Notes: generated from the sequence alone by a model not told the origin. DNA of 64,000 nt from CAZEKB01 sp964512225 (GCA_964512225.1 CAZEKB010000025.1:1-64000), one strand, 5' to 3'; counted from the first letter of the stretch, positions 16,693 to 25,396 are shown. Numbers and translations are program-made.

Positions 16693-17780
16693 CTCACGCC
16701 GCGCTGCAGACCCGCATCTGCGAGCTGTTCGGGATCGAGAAGCCGATCGTTCAGACGGGCATGGGCTGGGTGAGCGGGGCGGGCCTCACGGCCGCGACGT
16801 CCGCGGCCGGGGGCCTCGGCATCCTCGCCGGGGTCACCATGACGCTCCCCGAGCTCGAGGCGGCGATCCACAAGGTGAGGGACCGCACGAGCAACCCCTT
16901 CGGGGTGAACCTGCGCGCCGACCAGGCCGACATGGACGACCGCATCGATCTGCTGGTGCGGGAGGGCGTCGCGGTGGCGAGCTTCGCCCGGGCCCCGGGC
17001 GCGAAGGTCATCGCCAAGTTCAAGGACGCGGGGATCCTCACCATGCCCACCGTGGGCGCCCGGCGTCACGCCGAGAAGGTGCTCGCCATGGGAGTGGACG
17101 CGATCATCGCCCAGGGGGGTGAGGGCGGCGGCCACACGGGGAGCGTGCCCACCTCGCTGCTGCTGCCCGAGGTGTGCGCCGCGGTCGACGTGCCGGTGCT
17201 CGGCGCGGGCGGCTTCTCCACCGGACGCGGCCTCGTGGCCGCCCTCGCGTACGGCGCCGCGGGGATCGCCATGGGGACCCGGTTCCTCCTCACGCAGGAG
17301 TCGCGGGTCCCGGACGACGTGAAGCAGGCCTACCTCGGCACCCCCGTCACGGGGACGGTCGTCACGACGGCCGTCGACGGCTACCCGCAGCGGGTGGTCC
17401 GGACCGCGGTCGTGGAGGCCCTGGAGCGGGCCGGGTGGTGGACCGCGCCGTTCCGAGCCGCCCGCTACGCGCTCGAGTTTCGGAAGCTCACGGGGACGCC
17501 GGTCCTGGACCTGTTCCGGGAGGCCCTCGCCATGAAGAAGAACTCCCGGCTCACGTGGGCCCAGACGGCGATGGGGGCCAACGCGCCGATGCTCACGCGG
17601 GCGGCGATGGTCGAGGGCAAGCTCGACGCGGGGATCCTCCCCACCGGCCAGGTGGTGGGCGTGATCGACGCGCTCCCCACCGTCGCCGACGTGCTCGATA
17701 CGATCATGGCGGAGGCGGACGACGTCCTGCGGGCCCTCACGCCCCCCGCCCAGCCCGTCCCCTCGGAGGCATCGGCATGA
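16689..17780 (+). CDS. ipdC: FMN-dependent oxidoreductase, IpdC-like
   Basis: 363 residues, GTG start in GTGA overlap with ipdB. It has a nitronate-monooxygenase-type TIM barrel: an N-terminal PIVQTGMGWVSGAGLTAATS, GFNL-like GVNLRADQ, GGEGGGHTGSVPTSLLLP (flavin phosphate and active-site His region) and GAGGFSTGRGLVAALAYGA. Length and position agree with IpdC (Rv3553), an FMN enzyme that oxidises the HIP-CoA-derived ring intermediate ahead of EchA20. The name is assigned from these motifs plus synteny. The stop overlaps the next start (ATGA). Confidence 0.88.
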   Translation: MTHAALQTRICELFGIEKPIVQTGMGWVSGAGLTAATSAAGGLGILAGVTMTLPELEAAIHKVRDRTSNPFGVNLRADQADMDDRIDLLVREGVAVASFARAPGAKVIAKFKDAGILTMPTVGARRHAEKVLAMGVDAIIAQGGEGGGHTGSVPTSLLLPEVCAAVDVPVLGAGGFSTGRGLVAALAYGAAGIAMGTRFLLTQESRVPDDVKQAYLGTPVTGTVVTTAVDGYPQRVVRTAVVEALERAGWWTAPFRAARYALEFRKLTGTPVLDLFREALAMKKNSRLTWAQTAMGANAPMLTRAAMVEGKLDAGILPTGQVVGVIDALPTVADVLDTIMAEADDVLRALTPPAQPVPSEASA

Positions 17781-18634
17781 CCGCTCCCGAACCGACCGTC
17801 CGCTACGAGCAGGAGGGGCGGGTCGCCATCATCACGATGGACCGGCCCCGCTTCCGCAACGCCCAGAACGCGGTGATGACCTACGCGCTCGACGACGCGT
17901 TCACCCGCGCCGTGGGCGACGACTCGGTGGGCGCGATCGTCCTGCGCGGCGAGGGAGAGCACTTCTCCGCGGGGCACGACATCGGCACACCCGGCCGCGA
18001 CATCCACAAGCCGTTCGAGCGACGCGCGACCACGTGGTGGGACCACGCCGACAAGCCCGGGGGGGAGAACATGTTCGTGCGGGAGCAGGAGCTGTACCTC
18101 GGGATGTGTCGACGCTGGCGCGAGCTGCCGAAGCCGACGATCGCGGAGGTGCACGGGGCCTGCGTCGCGGGCGCGCTCATGCTCGTATGGGCGTGCGACC
18201 TCATCGTCGCCTCGGACGACGCCTTCTTCGCGGACCCGGTCGTCCGCATGGGCATCCCCGGGGTCGAGTACTTCGCCCACCCCTACGTGATGCCGCCGCG
18301 CTGGGCGAAGGAGTTCCTGTACCTGGGCGAGCGCTGGCCCGCGGCGCGGGCGCTCGAGGCCGGGATGATCAACCGGGTGGTGCCGCGCGATCAGCTCTCC
18401 CGCACCGTCCTGGAGATGGCGGAGAAGGTGGCGGCGATGCCCCGCATGGGCCTCGCGCTCACGAAGAAGGCGATCAACCAGGCCGAGGACCGGATGGGCC
18501 TGCGGGATACGATGGACTCGACCTTCGCGCTCCACCACTTCGCCCACGCGCACAACGCCCTTTCGTCGGACGATCACCTGCAGGGTCAGGACGCCAAGTC
18601 GATGGCCGCGGCGCTCAAGAAGTCGGAGGGCTGA
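17777..18634 (+). CDS. enoyl-CoA hydratase/isomerase family protein
   Basis: 285 residues, ATG overlapping the ipdC stop. Crotonase fold: FSAGHDIGTP (oxyanion half), VHGACVAGALMLVWACDLIVAS and a DPVVRMGIPGVEYFAHPY segment where the usual catalytic Glu region lies. An insert with TTWWDHADKPGGENMFVREQ (about 86-105) is larger than in standard hydratases and marks a subfamily. It lies between ipdC and fadE31 in the same operon, so it likely hydrates or isomerises an enoyl-CoA late in ring breakdown. No exact mycobacterial counterpart is recalled. Confidence 0.85.
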   Translation: MTAPEPTVRYEQEGRVAIITMDRPRFRNAQNAVMTYALDDAFTRAVGDDSVGAIVLRGEGEHFSAGHDIGTPGRDIHKPFERRATTWWDHADKPGGENMFVREQELYLGMCRRWRELPKPTIAEVHGACVAGALMLVWACDLIVASDDAFFADPVVRMGIPGVEYFAHPYVMPPRWAKEFLYLGERWPAARALEAGMINRVVPRDQLSRTVLEMAEKVAAMPRMGLALTKKAINQAEDRMGLRDTMDSTFALHHFAHAHNALSSDDHLQGQDAKSMAAALKKSEG

Positions 18635-18635
18635 C

Positions 18636-19796
18636 GTGGAGCTCACGTTCACCGATCGGGAGCGGGCGTTCCGGGCAGAGGCCCGAGCGTGGCTCGCCGA
18701 GCACGCTCCGAAGGACCTCCCGTCGGGCGATACGCGGGAGGGGTTCGCGGCCTGCCGCCGGTGGGAGCGCGCGCTCTTCGAGGCCCGGTGGGCCGTCGTC
18801 TCCTGGCCCGAAGAGTTCGGCGGGCGCGGCGCTTCCCTCGTGGAGTGGCTCATCTTCGAGGAGGAGTACTACCGGGCGGGGGCCCCGCCCCGGATCACCC
18901 AGAACGGCATCTTCCTGCTCGCTCCCGTGCTGTTCGAGTTCGGCACCGAGGACCAGAAGCAGCGCGTCCTGCGGGACATGGCCTCCGCCGAGGTCACGTG
19001 GGCGCAGGGCTGGTCCGAGCCCAACGCCGGGTCCGACCTCGCGTCGCTCAAGGCCGGCGCCCGGCGAGTCGACGGCGGCTGGCGGCTCACGGGCCAGAAG
19101 ATCTGGTGCACCCGAGCGGCGTTCTGCGACGGCGTCTACGGGCTGTTCCGCACGGACCCCGACGCCGACCGCCCCCACATGGGCCTCACCTACTTCATGC
19201 TCCCGCTCACGGCCGACGGGGTGACCGTCCGGGGCGTCGAGCGCCTCGACGGGGACGAAGGGTTCGCGGACGTCTTCTTCGACGACGTGTTCGTGCCCGA
19301 CGCGGACGTGATCGGGGAGGTGAACAAGGGCTGGTACGTCGCCATGGCGACCACGTCGTCCGAGCGCGGGCTCACGCTGCGCAGCCCCGGTCGATTCCTG
19401 GCCACCGCGTCGCGCCTCGTGCGCCTCTACCGGGAGCAAGCGGCGGCCGGCGCGGTCGATCCCACGCTCCGAGCGCGGACCGCGCAGGCCTGGATCGAAG
19501 CCCAGGCCTACCGCTGGCGGACGTTCCGCACCGTCACCCGCATGGTCGAGGGGACGGCCATCGGAGCGGAGTCCAGCCTCGACAAGCTGTTCTGGTCCGA
19601 GATGGACATCCGGACCCACGAGGCGGCCCTCGATCTCCTGGGCGTGAGGGCCGAGCTCGACGACCCGAGCGACCCCGAAGCGAGCGCCTGGCTGAAGGGC
19701 GCACAGTTCGCGCTGGCCGGTCCCATCTACGCGGGCACCAACGAGATCCAGCGCAACCTCGTCGCCCAACGGGTCCTCGGACTGCCCCGCAAGTAG
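18636..19796 (+). CDS. fadE31: acyl-CoA dehydrogenase, FadE31-like
   Basis: 386 residues, GTG start one base after the upstream stop. It shows WAQGWSEPNAGSDLASLKAG, GQKIWCTRAAFCDG, TYFMLPL, the Glu243 position in SSERG and a closing GPIYAGTNEIQRNLVAQRVL. The motif series, especially RAGAPPR, DDVFVPDADVIG and SSERGLTLRSP, matches FadE31 (Rv3562) from the KstR2 regulon as I recall it. FadE31 works with the short FadE32/33 subunits on the products of ring opening. A FadE32/33-type gene follows after one small gene. Flavin-dependent alpha,beta-dehydrogenation is certain; the substrate is inferred. Confidence 0.88.
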   Translation: MELTFTDRERAFRAEARAWLAEHAPKDLPSGDTREGFAACRRWERALFEARWAVVSWPEEFGGRGASLVEWLIFEEEYYRAGAPPRITQNGIFLLAPVLFEFGTEDQKQRVLRDMASAEVTWAQGWSEPNAGSDLASLKAGARRVDGGWRLTGQKIWCTRAAFCDGVYGLFRTDPDADRPHMGLTYFMLPLTADGVTVRGVERLDGDEGFADVFFDDVFVPDADVIGEVNKGWYVAMATTSSERGLTLRSPGRFLATASRLVRLYREQAAAGAVDPTLRARTAQAWIEAQAYRWRTFRTVTRMVEGTAIGAESSLDKLFWSEMDIRTHEAALDLLGVRAELDDPSDPEASAWLKGAQFALAGPIYAGTNEIQRNLVAQRVLGLPRK

Positions 19797-19798
19797 CG

Positions 19799-20029
19799 AT
19801 GGCACGACGTCGACCGAAGGCCGCCCGAGGCCCCCGCCGGGGACCCCCCGATCCCGCTTGCGAGATGTCGATCGCGTGCCCACGCTGCGGGGGTCGCGAG
19901 CACCACCCGGGCACGACGCCCGTATGCTCGGCGTGCGGCGTCCCGATGGAGCGGGCGTTCTTTGTGCGCGGCGAGCGCGTGGACGAAGGCACCTTCCGGG
20001 CGGTTCTGCTCGGCCTCCGATCCCCCTGA
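19799..20029 (+). CDS. small two-CxxC zinc-ribbon protein
   Basis: 76 residues, ATG 2 bases after fadE31. A basic, Pro-rich N-terminus (RRRPKAARGPRRGPP) precedes CPRCGG (about 29-34) and CSACG (about 46-50), a likely single zinc-ribbon. A short hydrophobic C-terminal strand/helix follows. Function is unknown. It is translated within the acyl-CoA dehydrogenase operon and lies just before a palindrome-controlled promoter. It could be a small nucleic-acid-binding or protein-contact factor, or a chance operon passenger. Confidence 0.6.
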   Translation: MARRRPKAARGPRRGPPDPACEMSIACPRCGGREHHPGTTPVCSACGVPMERAFFVRGERVDEGTFRAVLLGLRSP

Positions 20030-20037
20030 GGGGTGCC

Positions 20038-20066
20038 TTGCTCGGGCGTGTGAAACATGTTTCACT
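20038..20066 (+). promoter_or_regulatory. promoter of the fadE32-fadA6 operon
   Basis: TTGCTC at 20038-20043, 17-base spacer, TTCACT at 20061-20066, leader of about 40 bases to the ATG at 20115. The layout is the same as the echA20 promoter at 14283, with the operator in the same place. Confidence 0.5.
20050..20065. promoter_or_regulatory. 16-bp palindromic operator GTGAAACATGTTTCAC
   Basis: A perfect 16-bp palindrome holding the same 14-bp core as the site at 14296-14309 (core at 20051-20064). It fits the KstR-type TnnAACnnGTTnnA and the PsrA-type GAAAC-N2-GTTTC patterns. It overlaps the promoter spacer and -10, so bound protein should repress. Confidence 0.75.
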
Positions 20067-20114
20067 TCGCCGCACGTCTCGCCGATTCACCCCTCAGGCA
20101 GCCCATCCCCGACC

Positions 20115-21164
20115 ATGCGCTTCACCTTCAGCGAAGACCAAGAGCTCTTCCGCGCCGCGGTGGGCGACATGCTGTCCTCCCAGTGCACGCCCGACGCGAT
20201 CCGGGCGGCCTGGGACGGATCGCCCGACGGCGTCCGGGCGGTCTGGGCCGAGCTCATGGAGCAGGGCCTCCCCCTGGTCGCGCTGCCCGAGGATGCCGGG
20301 GGCATCGGCCTCGGCATGTACGCCCTGGTAGGCCTCCTGGAGGAGACGGGCCGAGCCGCCCTCGTGGGGCCCGTGGTGGAGACGACGGCCGTCGCTCCGT
20401 ACGCCCTCGCGGGCGTCGCCGAGGCGAGGGACCGGCTCGACGCGATCGTCGGCGGCGCGCCCCTCGTGGTGGGTCGACCGGGGGAGCCGATCGCCTGGGC
20501 GGGCTGGGGCCGCCTGCTCCTGCTGGTGGACGACGAGGCGGCCCATCTCGCCCCGATCGAGGCCGCCGAGCTCGAGCCCATCGAGTCGGTCGACCGGCTC
20601 CGCGGATTGGCCCGCGTGAGCCTCGACGTACGCGACTCACGCGTGCTCACACTGCCCTCGGACGTGGGCGCCAGGGCGGTGGACGCAGCGACGCTCGGGA
20701 CGGCCGCCCAGCTCCTCGGGCTCGCCCGCCGGATGCTCGACGTCACCGTCGAGTACGCGAAGGTCCGGGAGCAGTTCCGCAAGCCGATCGGCGCGTTCCA
20801 GGCGGTCCAACACCACCTGGCCGACGCGCGCGTGGCGCTCCACTCCGCCGAGCCGCTGGTGCAGCGCGCCGCCTACTCCCTGGACCACGCCGACCCGGGG
20901 GCGTCGCTGCACGTGTCCATGGCGAAGGTCCAGGCGTCCGACGCGGCCCGGCTCGTGGGGCGCAAGGCGTTGCAGGTCCACGGCGCCATCGGCTACTCGA
21001 CCGAGCACGACCTCCACTTCTGGATGAAACGAACCTGGGCGCTCGCGCGCGCCTGGGGAGACGCCGCATACCACCGTGAGCGGGTGGCTGCGGCCCTGTT
21101 GGACGGCCCCGACGAGGGCCCCGGCGCGGCCTCCACCGCGCTCCGAGAAGGGATCGATTCATGA
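20115..21164 (+). CDS. acyl-CoA dehydrogenase subunit, FadE32/FadE33-like
   Basis: 349 residues from the ATG at 20115; the in-frame upstream stretch runs through the operator and the zinc-ribbon gene and is rejected. This is a short acyl-CoA dehydrogenase: an N-terminal helical part, a weak middle domain without a standard SEPxAGSD loop, then VREQFRKPIGAFQAVQHHLAD (FAD-contacting) and QVHGAIGYSTEHDLHFWMKR. The short, partly degenerate type matches the FadE32/33 partner subunits that form mixed tetramers with FadE31. It overlaps the fadA6 start (ATGA). The role within a FadE31 complex is inferred from family precedent. Confidence 0.85.
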   Translation: MRFTFSEDQELFRAAVGDMLSSQCTPDAIRAAWDGSPDGVRAVWAELMEQGLPLVALPEDAGGIGLGMYALVGLLEETGRAALVGPVVETTAVAPYALAGVAEARDRLDAIVGGAPLVVGRPGEPIAWAGWGRLLLLVDDEAAHLAPIEAAELEPIESVDRLRGLARVSLDVRDSRVLTLPSDVGARAVDAATLGTAAQLLGLARRMLDVTVEYAKVREQFRKPIGAFQAVQHHLADARVALHSAEPLVQRAAYSLDHADPGASLHVSMAKVQASDAARLVGRKALQVHGAIGYSTEHDLHFWMKRTWALARAWGDAAYHRERVAAALLDGPDEGPGAASTALREGIDS

Positions 21165-22312
21165 CCGAGGCCTACATCGTCGACGCTGTCCGCACCCCCA
21201 CGGGGAGGCGCCGCGGCTCGCTGTCCCAGGAGCACCCCGCCGACCTCGGCGCCCACGTGATCAAGGCGCTGATCGAGCGCAACGACCTCGACCCCATGGC
21301 GGTCGACGACGTGATGATGGGGTGCGTGGACTCGGTCGGGCCGCAGGCGGGGGACGTCGCGCGGACGTGCTGGCTCGCGGCGGGCATGCCCGAGGCGATC
21401 CCGGGCGTCACCATCGACCGGCAGTGCGGCAGCTCCCAGCAGGCCGTCCACTTCGCGGCCCAGGCCATCCTCGCGGGCGTGAACGACATCGTCCTCGCGG
21501 GCGGGGTCCAGAACATGTCGATGATCCCCATCGGCAGCTCGATGCTCGCGGCCCGGGAGCTCGGCCACCGGGACCCCTTCTCCGGCAGCAAGGGCTGGAC
21601 GGCCCGATACGGCGACGCGCCCGTCTCGCAGTTCCACGGAGCCGAAGCCATCGCGAAGAAGTGGGAGATCTCCCGCCGGGACATGGAGGAGCTCGCGCTC
21701 GCCTCGCACCAGCGGGCCGCCCGCGCGATCGAGGAGGGCAGGTTCGACCGCGAGGTCGTCCCCTACGGCGACTTCGCCATGGACGAGAGCGTACGGGCCG
21801 ATACGACGCTCGAGAAGATGGCCTCGCTGCGCACGCTGGTGGACGGCGGGCGCCTCACGGCCGCCGTGAGCTCCCAGATCTCCGACGGCGCCTCGGGGAT
21901 GCTGTTGGCGTCCGAGGCGGCCGTGAAGGCTCACGGACTCACGCCCCGGGCCCGCGTCCACCACATGTCGGTGCGGGGCGACGACCCGATCCTCATGCTC
22001 ACGGCCCCCATCCCGGCGACCGAGTACGCGATGAACAAGAGCGGGATGACCCTCGACGACATCGACCTCGTGGAGATCAACGAGGCGTTCGCGTCGGTCG
22101 TGATCGCGTGGCTCAAGGACACCGGCGCGGACCCCGCTAAGGTGAACGTCAATGGTGGAGCCATCGCCCTGGGCCACCCCCTGGGCGCCACCGGGACCAA
22201 GCTCATGACCACCCTGCTCCACGAGCTCGAACGCACCGGCGGCCGCTACGGGCTGCAGACGATGTGCGAGGGCGGCGGACAGGCGAACGTCACCATTCTG
22301 GAGAGACTCTGA
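21161..22312 (+). CDS. fadA6: steroid-type thiolase, FadA6-like
   Basis: 383 residues, ATG overlapping the upstream stop. The nucleophile is Cys89 in DRQCGSSQQA. The second half has SSQISDGASG, INEAFA, GGAIALGHPLGATG and TMCEGGGQANVTI. The run of motifs, including GVQNMSMIPIGSS and RYGDAPVSQF, agrees with Mtb FadA6 (Rv3556c) as I recall it. FadA6 carries out the thiolytic cleavage of a ring C/D-derived 3-ketoacyl-CoA. It sits between the FadE32/33-like subunit and an Rv3548c-like SDR, reinforcing the steroid assignment. Confidence 0.92.
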   Translation: MTEAYIVDAVRTPTGRRRGSLSQEHPADLGAHVIKALIERNDLDPMAVDDVMMGCVDSVGPQAGDVARTCWLAAGMPEAIPGVTIDRQCGSSQQAVHFAAQAILAGVNDIVLAGGVQNMSMIPIGSSMLAARELGHRDPFSGSKGWTARYGDAPVSQFHGAEAIAKKWEISRRDMEELALASHQRAARAIEEGRFDREVVPYGDFAMDESVRADTTLEKMASLRTLVDGGRLTAAVSSQISDGASGMLLASEAAVKAHGLTPRARVHHMSVRGDDPILMLTAPIPATEYAMNKSGMTLDDIDLVEINEAFASVVIAWLKDTGADPAKVNVNGGAIALGHPLGATGTKLMTTLLHELERTGGRYGLQTMCEGGGQANVTILERL

Positions 22313-23217
22313 TGGGCATCTGCGACGGACGTGTCGTCGTCGTCACCGGCGCGGCGCGGGGCATCGGGCGCGAACACGCGCTCGAGTTGGCGAGGCAAGG
22401 AGCGAAGGTCGTGGTCAACGACCTCGGCACCACGGGCGACGGGCGGGGCTCCGACGACGGGGCGGCCGCGAAGGTCGTGGCGGCGATTCGGGCCGCGGGC
22501 GGCGAGGCCGTCGCCGACGGGGCCGACGTGGCCGACTGGGACCAGGCCGGACGCATGATCGCGGGCGCAATCGAGACCTTCGGGCGGCTCGACGCGGTCG
22601 TGAACAACGCCGGTTTCCTGCGCGACCGCATGTTCGTCTCCACGTCCGCCGACGAGTGGGACGCCGTCATCCGCGTGCACCTTCGCGGTCACTTCTGCGT
22701 GGCCCGCCACGCGGCGAACCACTGGCGCGCCGAGGCGAAGGCCGGGCGGATGCCCGAGGCGCGGATCATCAATACGAGCTCCGGCGCGGGGCTGCAGGGG
22801 TCCGTGGGCCAGGGCACGTACTCCGCTGCCAAGGCCGGGATCTCCGCCCTCACGCTGGTGCAGGCGGCCGAGCTGGGACGCTACGGCGTCACCGCGAACG
22901 CGATCGCCCCCGCGGCGCGGACGCGCATGACCGAGGCCGTCTTCGCCGACATGATGAAGGCTCCCGAGGGGGGCTTCGACGCGATGCACCCCGAGAACGT
23001 CGCGCCGCTCGTGGCGTGGCTCGCGTCCGAGGACGCAGGCGACATCTCCGGGAAGGTGTTCGAGGTGTCCGGCGGTCGCCTGGTGCTGAGCGACGGGTGG
23101 AGGCCCGGGGCCGAAGTCGACCGCGGCGCCCGCTGGGATCCCGCGGCCGTGGGCGTGGCGGTGCGCAACCTCGTGGCCGAGGCCCCCCTCCCGATGCCAG
23201 TGTACGGCGCCCGCTGA
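22312..23217 (+). CDS. short-chain dehydrogenase, Rv3548c-like
   Basis: 301 residues. The ATG at 22312 shares its A with the fadA6 stop; reading further upstream only re-enters fadA6. Long-form SDR: TGAARGIG (12-19), NDLGTTGDGRGSDD (35-48, an acidic insertion after the second strand typical of this subfamily), NNAG (98-101), Ser156/157 and YSAAK (Tyr170, Lys174). The length and the MGxCDGRVVVVTGA opening match Rv3548c of the KstR2 regulon. The substrate is probably a hydroxyacyl-CoA from ring opening, but this step is not defined to my knowledge. Confidence 0.87.
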   Translation: MGICDGRVVVVTGAARGIGREHALELARQGAKVVVNDLGTTGDGRGSDDGAAAKVVAAIRAAGGEAVADGADVADWDQAGRMIAGAIETFGRLDAVVNNAGFLRDRMFVSTSADEWDAVIRVHLRGHFCVARHAANHWRAEAKAGRMPEARIINTSSGAGLQGSVGQGTYSAAKAGISALTLVQAAELGRYGVTANAIAPAARTRMTEAVFADMMKAPEGGFDAMHPENVAPLVAWLASEDAGDISGKVFEVSGGRLVLSDGWRPGAEVDRGARWDPAAVGVAVRNLVAEAPLPMPVYGAR

Positions 23218-23218
23218 G

Positions 23219-24370
23219 GTGTCCTTCCTCGTCGCGGCCACCCGGTCGCCCATCGGCCGGGCGTTCAAGGGGTCGTTCACGGAGCTCCGGGGCGACGACC
23301 TCTGCGCCCGCATCGTGCGCGCGGCCCTGGCCCGACTCCCGGATCCCGAAGCGGCGGCGGCGCGCGTCGAGGACGTGATCGTGGGGTGCGCTCAGCCCGC
23401 GGGCGAGCAGGGCTACAACCTCGGCCGCGCCGTGTCCCTGCTGGCGGGGCTCGAAGACGTGCCCGGGACCACCGTGAACCGGTACTGCAGCTCCTCTCTG
23501 CAGGCGATCCGCATGGCGCATCACGCGATCGCCGCGGGCGAGGGCGACGTGTTCGTCGCGGCCGGAGTCGAGTGCGTGTCCCGCTTCAAGCTCGGCAAGG
23601 CGGACGGCATGGAGGGGACGAAGAACCCGCGGTTCCTGCCCGGGGGCGACCTCCCCCAGTACCACCTGGGGATGGGGCTCACCGCCGAGAACGTGGCCGA
23701 GCGATGCGGCGTGACCCGCGAGGCGCAGGACGCGTTCGCCGCCCGGTCCCAGCAGCGCGCCGTGGGGGCTCGGGCCGAGGGGATCTTCGCCGCGGAGATC
23801 ACGCCGATCGAGACCCCGGCCGGGGTCGTCGAGCACGACGACTGTCCCCGCGCGGGCACGACCGCGGAGAAGCTGGCGGGGCTGCGCACCGTGTTCCGCG
23901 ACGACGGGACCGTGACCGCGGGGAACTGCTGCCCGCTGAACGACGGGGCCGCCGCGGTGATCGTGATGTCCGAGGCTGCGGTCCGTGAGCTCGACGTGAG
24001 CCCGATCGCCCGGATCGTCTCCACGGCCGTGAGCGCCCTGAACCCCGAGATCATGGGCCTCGGCCCGATCGAGTCGTCCCGGCGCGCGCTCTCCCGGGCG
24101 GGCCTCACGATCGCGGACATGGACGTGGTGGAGATCAACGAGGCGTTCGCCGCGCAGGTCCTCCCCTGCGCGGACGCGCTCGAGATCCCGGGGGATCGAC
24201 TGAACGTGCACGGCGGCGCGATCGCCCTGGGGCACCCCTACGGCATGACGGGAGCTCGGATCGCCGTCACCCTCCTCAACGCGCTGAAGGTCCGCGGCGG
24301 GCGCTACGGGCTGGAGACGATGTGCGTCGGGGGCGGCCAGGGCATGGCGATGGTCGTGGAGCGCCTCTAG
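23219..24370 (+). CDS. acetyl-CoA C-acyltransferase (third thiolase)
   Basis: 383 residues, GTG start one base after the SDR. Thiolase fold: nucleophile Cys90 in VNRYCSSSLQA, CPLNDGAAAV, INEAFAAQ, GGAIALGHPYGMTGAR and TMCVGGGQG. The GHPYGMTG variant and the KLGKADGMEGTKNPR insert separate it from both FadA (4892) and FadA6 (21161). It is the last gene of the operon and ends 6 bases before the stop of the convergent oxidoreductase. It could serve the propionyl- or acetyl-releasing step not covered by FadA6. Specificity is unknown. Confidence 0.87.
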   Translation: MSFLVAATRSPIGRAFKGSFTELRGDDLCARIVRAALARLPDPEAAAARVEDVIVGCAQPAGEQGYNLGRAVSLLAGLEDVPGTTVNRYCSSSLQAIRMAHHAIAAGEGDVFVAAGVECVSRFKLGKADGMEGTKNPRFLPGGDLPQYHLGMGLTAENVAERCGVTREAQDAFAARSQQRAVGARAEGIFAAEITPIETPAGVVEHDDCPRAGTTAEKLAGLRTVFRDDGTVTAGNCCPLNDGAAAVIVMSEAAVRELDVSPIARIVSTAVSALNPEIMGLGPIESSRRALSRAGLTIADMDVVEINEAFAAQVLPCADALEIPGDRLNVHGGAIALGHPYGMTGARIAVTLLNALKVRGGRYGLETMCVGGGQGMAMVVERL

Positions 24371-24376
24371 CGAGCG

Positions 24377-25396
24377 TCAGCCCGCGGCGTCCGGCTCGGG
24401 GCGGACCCGGATCACGATCTTCCCCCGCGCGCGCCCCGTCTCGCTGTAGCGGTGAGCATCCACGATCTCTTCGAGGGGCACCACACGATCGATCAGGGGT
24501 CGGATCGCGCCCGCGTCCACCAGCTCCGCGATGCTGCTCAGGGCCTCGCCGTCGGGCTTCCGCACCACCATCGACGCGCGCACGCCCCGAACGATGCGCT
24601 GGTAGAGGATCATCCAGGCGGTCGCCGCCACCGTCGCGAGCGTCCCGAGCACCGGGCCCAGGCGCTTCACCCGCGGGCCCATCCCGGAGTTGATCGACGC
24701 CAGCCGGGCGCCGCGGCCGAGCATGCGCAGGGAGCGCGCGAGGACGTCGCCGCCCATCGCTTCGAGGACCACGTCCTGGGGGGGGAGCACGACCTCGAAC
24801 CGCTCGGTCGCGTAGTCGACGACCCGGTCCGCCCCGAGCGAGCGCACGAGGTCGGCGTTGCGGGCGCTGCAGGTGGTGGAGACGGTGGCGCCGAAGTGCT
24901 TCGCCAGCTGAATCGCGAACGTCCCCACCCCCCCGGACCCGGCGTGAATGAGGACCGCGTCGCCGGCCTTCACGTCGGCGGCCCGCACGAGGCAGTCCCA
25001 CGCGGTGAGGCCCACCAAGGGGAGCGAGGCCGCCTCGGCGTGAGTGATCGACGCGGGCTTGTGGGCGAGCTGGGCGACGGGCACGCACACGTACTCGGCG
25101 TAGGTCCCCTCACGCCGGTGATCGGGTGACGCGAAGACCGCGTCGCCGATCGAGAAGGTCGTCACGCCGGGCCCCGCCTCCTCGACGATGCCCGAGACGT
25201 CCATGCCCAGGATCGTCGGCATCCGGCGCCGGACGATGGCGGCCTGGACCCCCTTGCGGAGCTTCCAGTCGATCGGGTTCACGGCGGTGGCCACGACGGC
25301 CACGAGGACCTCGCCCGGCCCGGGCGACGGGCGGGGAGCCTCCTCCACCACGAGCTCTTCGGGCGGTCCGTAGCGGTGGATTCGGGCGGCGCGCAC
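24377..25396 (-). CDS. NAD(P)-dependent quinone/zinc-free alcohol dehydrogenase (MDR family)
   Basis: 339 residues from a GTG at 25396 (a GTG at 25414 is the alternative). Medium-chain reductase: an N-terminal GroES-like domain (AVNPIDWKLRKG, GMDVSGIVEEAG) and a Rossmann domain with HAGSGGVGTFAIQLAKHFGA (nucleotide loop). It lacks the zinc ligands of alcohol dehydrogenases, as quinone oxidoreductases do. A hydrophobic insert near 240-255 (LGTLATVAATAWMIL) is unusual. It is divergent from the next gene, also an MDR enzyme, with only 22 bases between starts. Role unknown; reduction of an enone is typical for the family. Confidence 0.85.
   Translation of the reverse strand: MRAARIHRYGPPEELVVEEAPRPSPGPGEVLVAVVATAVNPIDWKLRKGVQAAIVRRRMPTILGMDVSGIVEEAGPGVTTFSIGDAVFASPDHRREGTYAEYVCVPVAQLAHKPASITHAEAASLPLVGLTAWDCLVRAADVKAGDAVLIHAGSGGVGTFAIQLAKHFGATVSTTCSARNADLVRSLGADRVVDYATERFEVVLPPQDVVLEAMGGDVLARSLRMLGRGARLASINSGMGPRVKRLGPVLGTLATVAATAWMILYQRIVRGVRASMVVRKPDGEALSSIAELVDAGAIRPLIDRVVPLEEIVDAHRYSETGRARGKIVIRVRPEPDAAG

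Noticed and set aside
20057..21079. Frame beginning with the ATG in the second palindrome
   Set aside because: It is an out-of-frame shadow of the FadE32/33-like gene with low-complexity Arg/Pro/Gly content.
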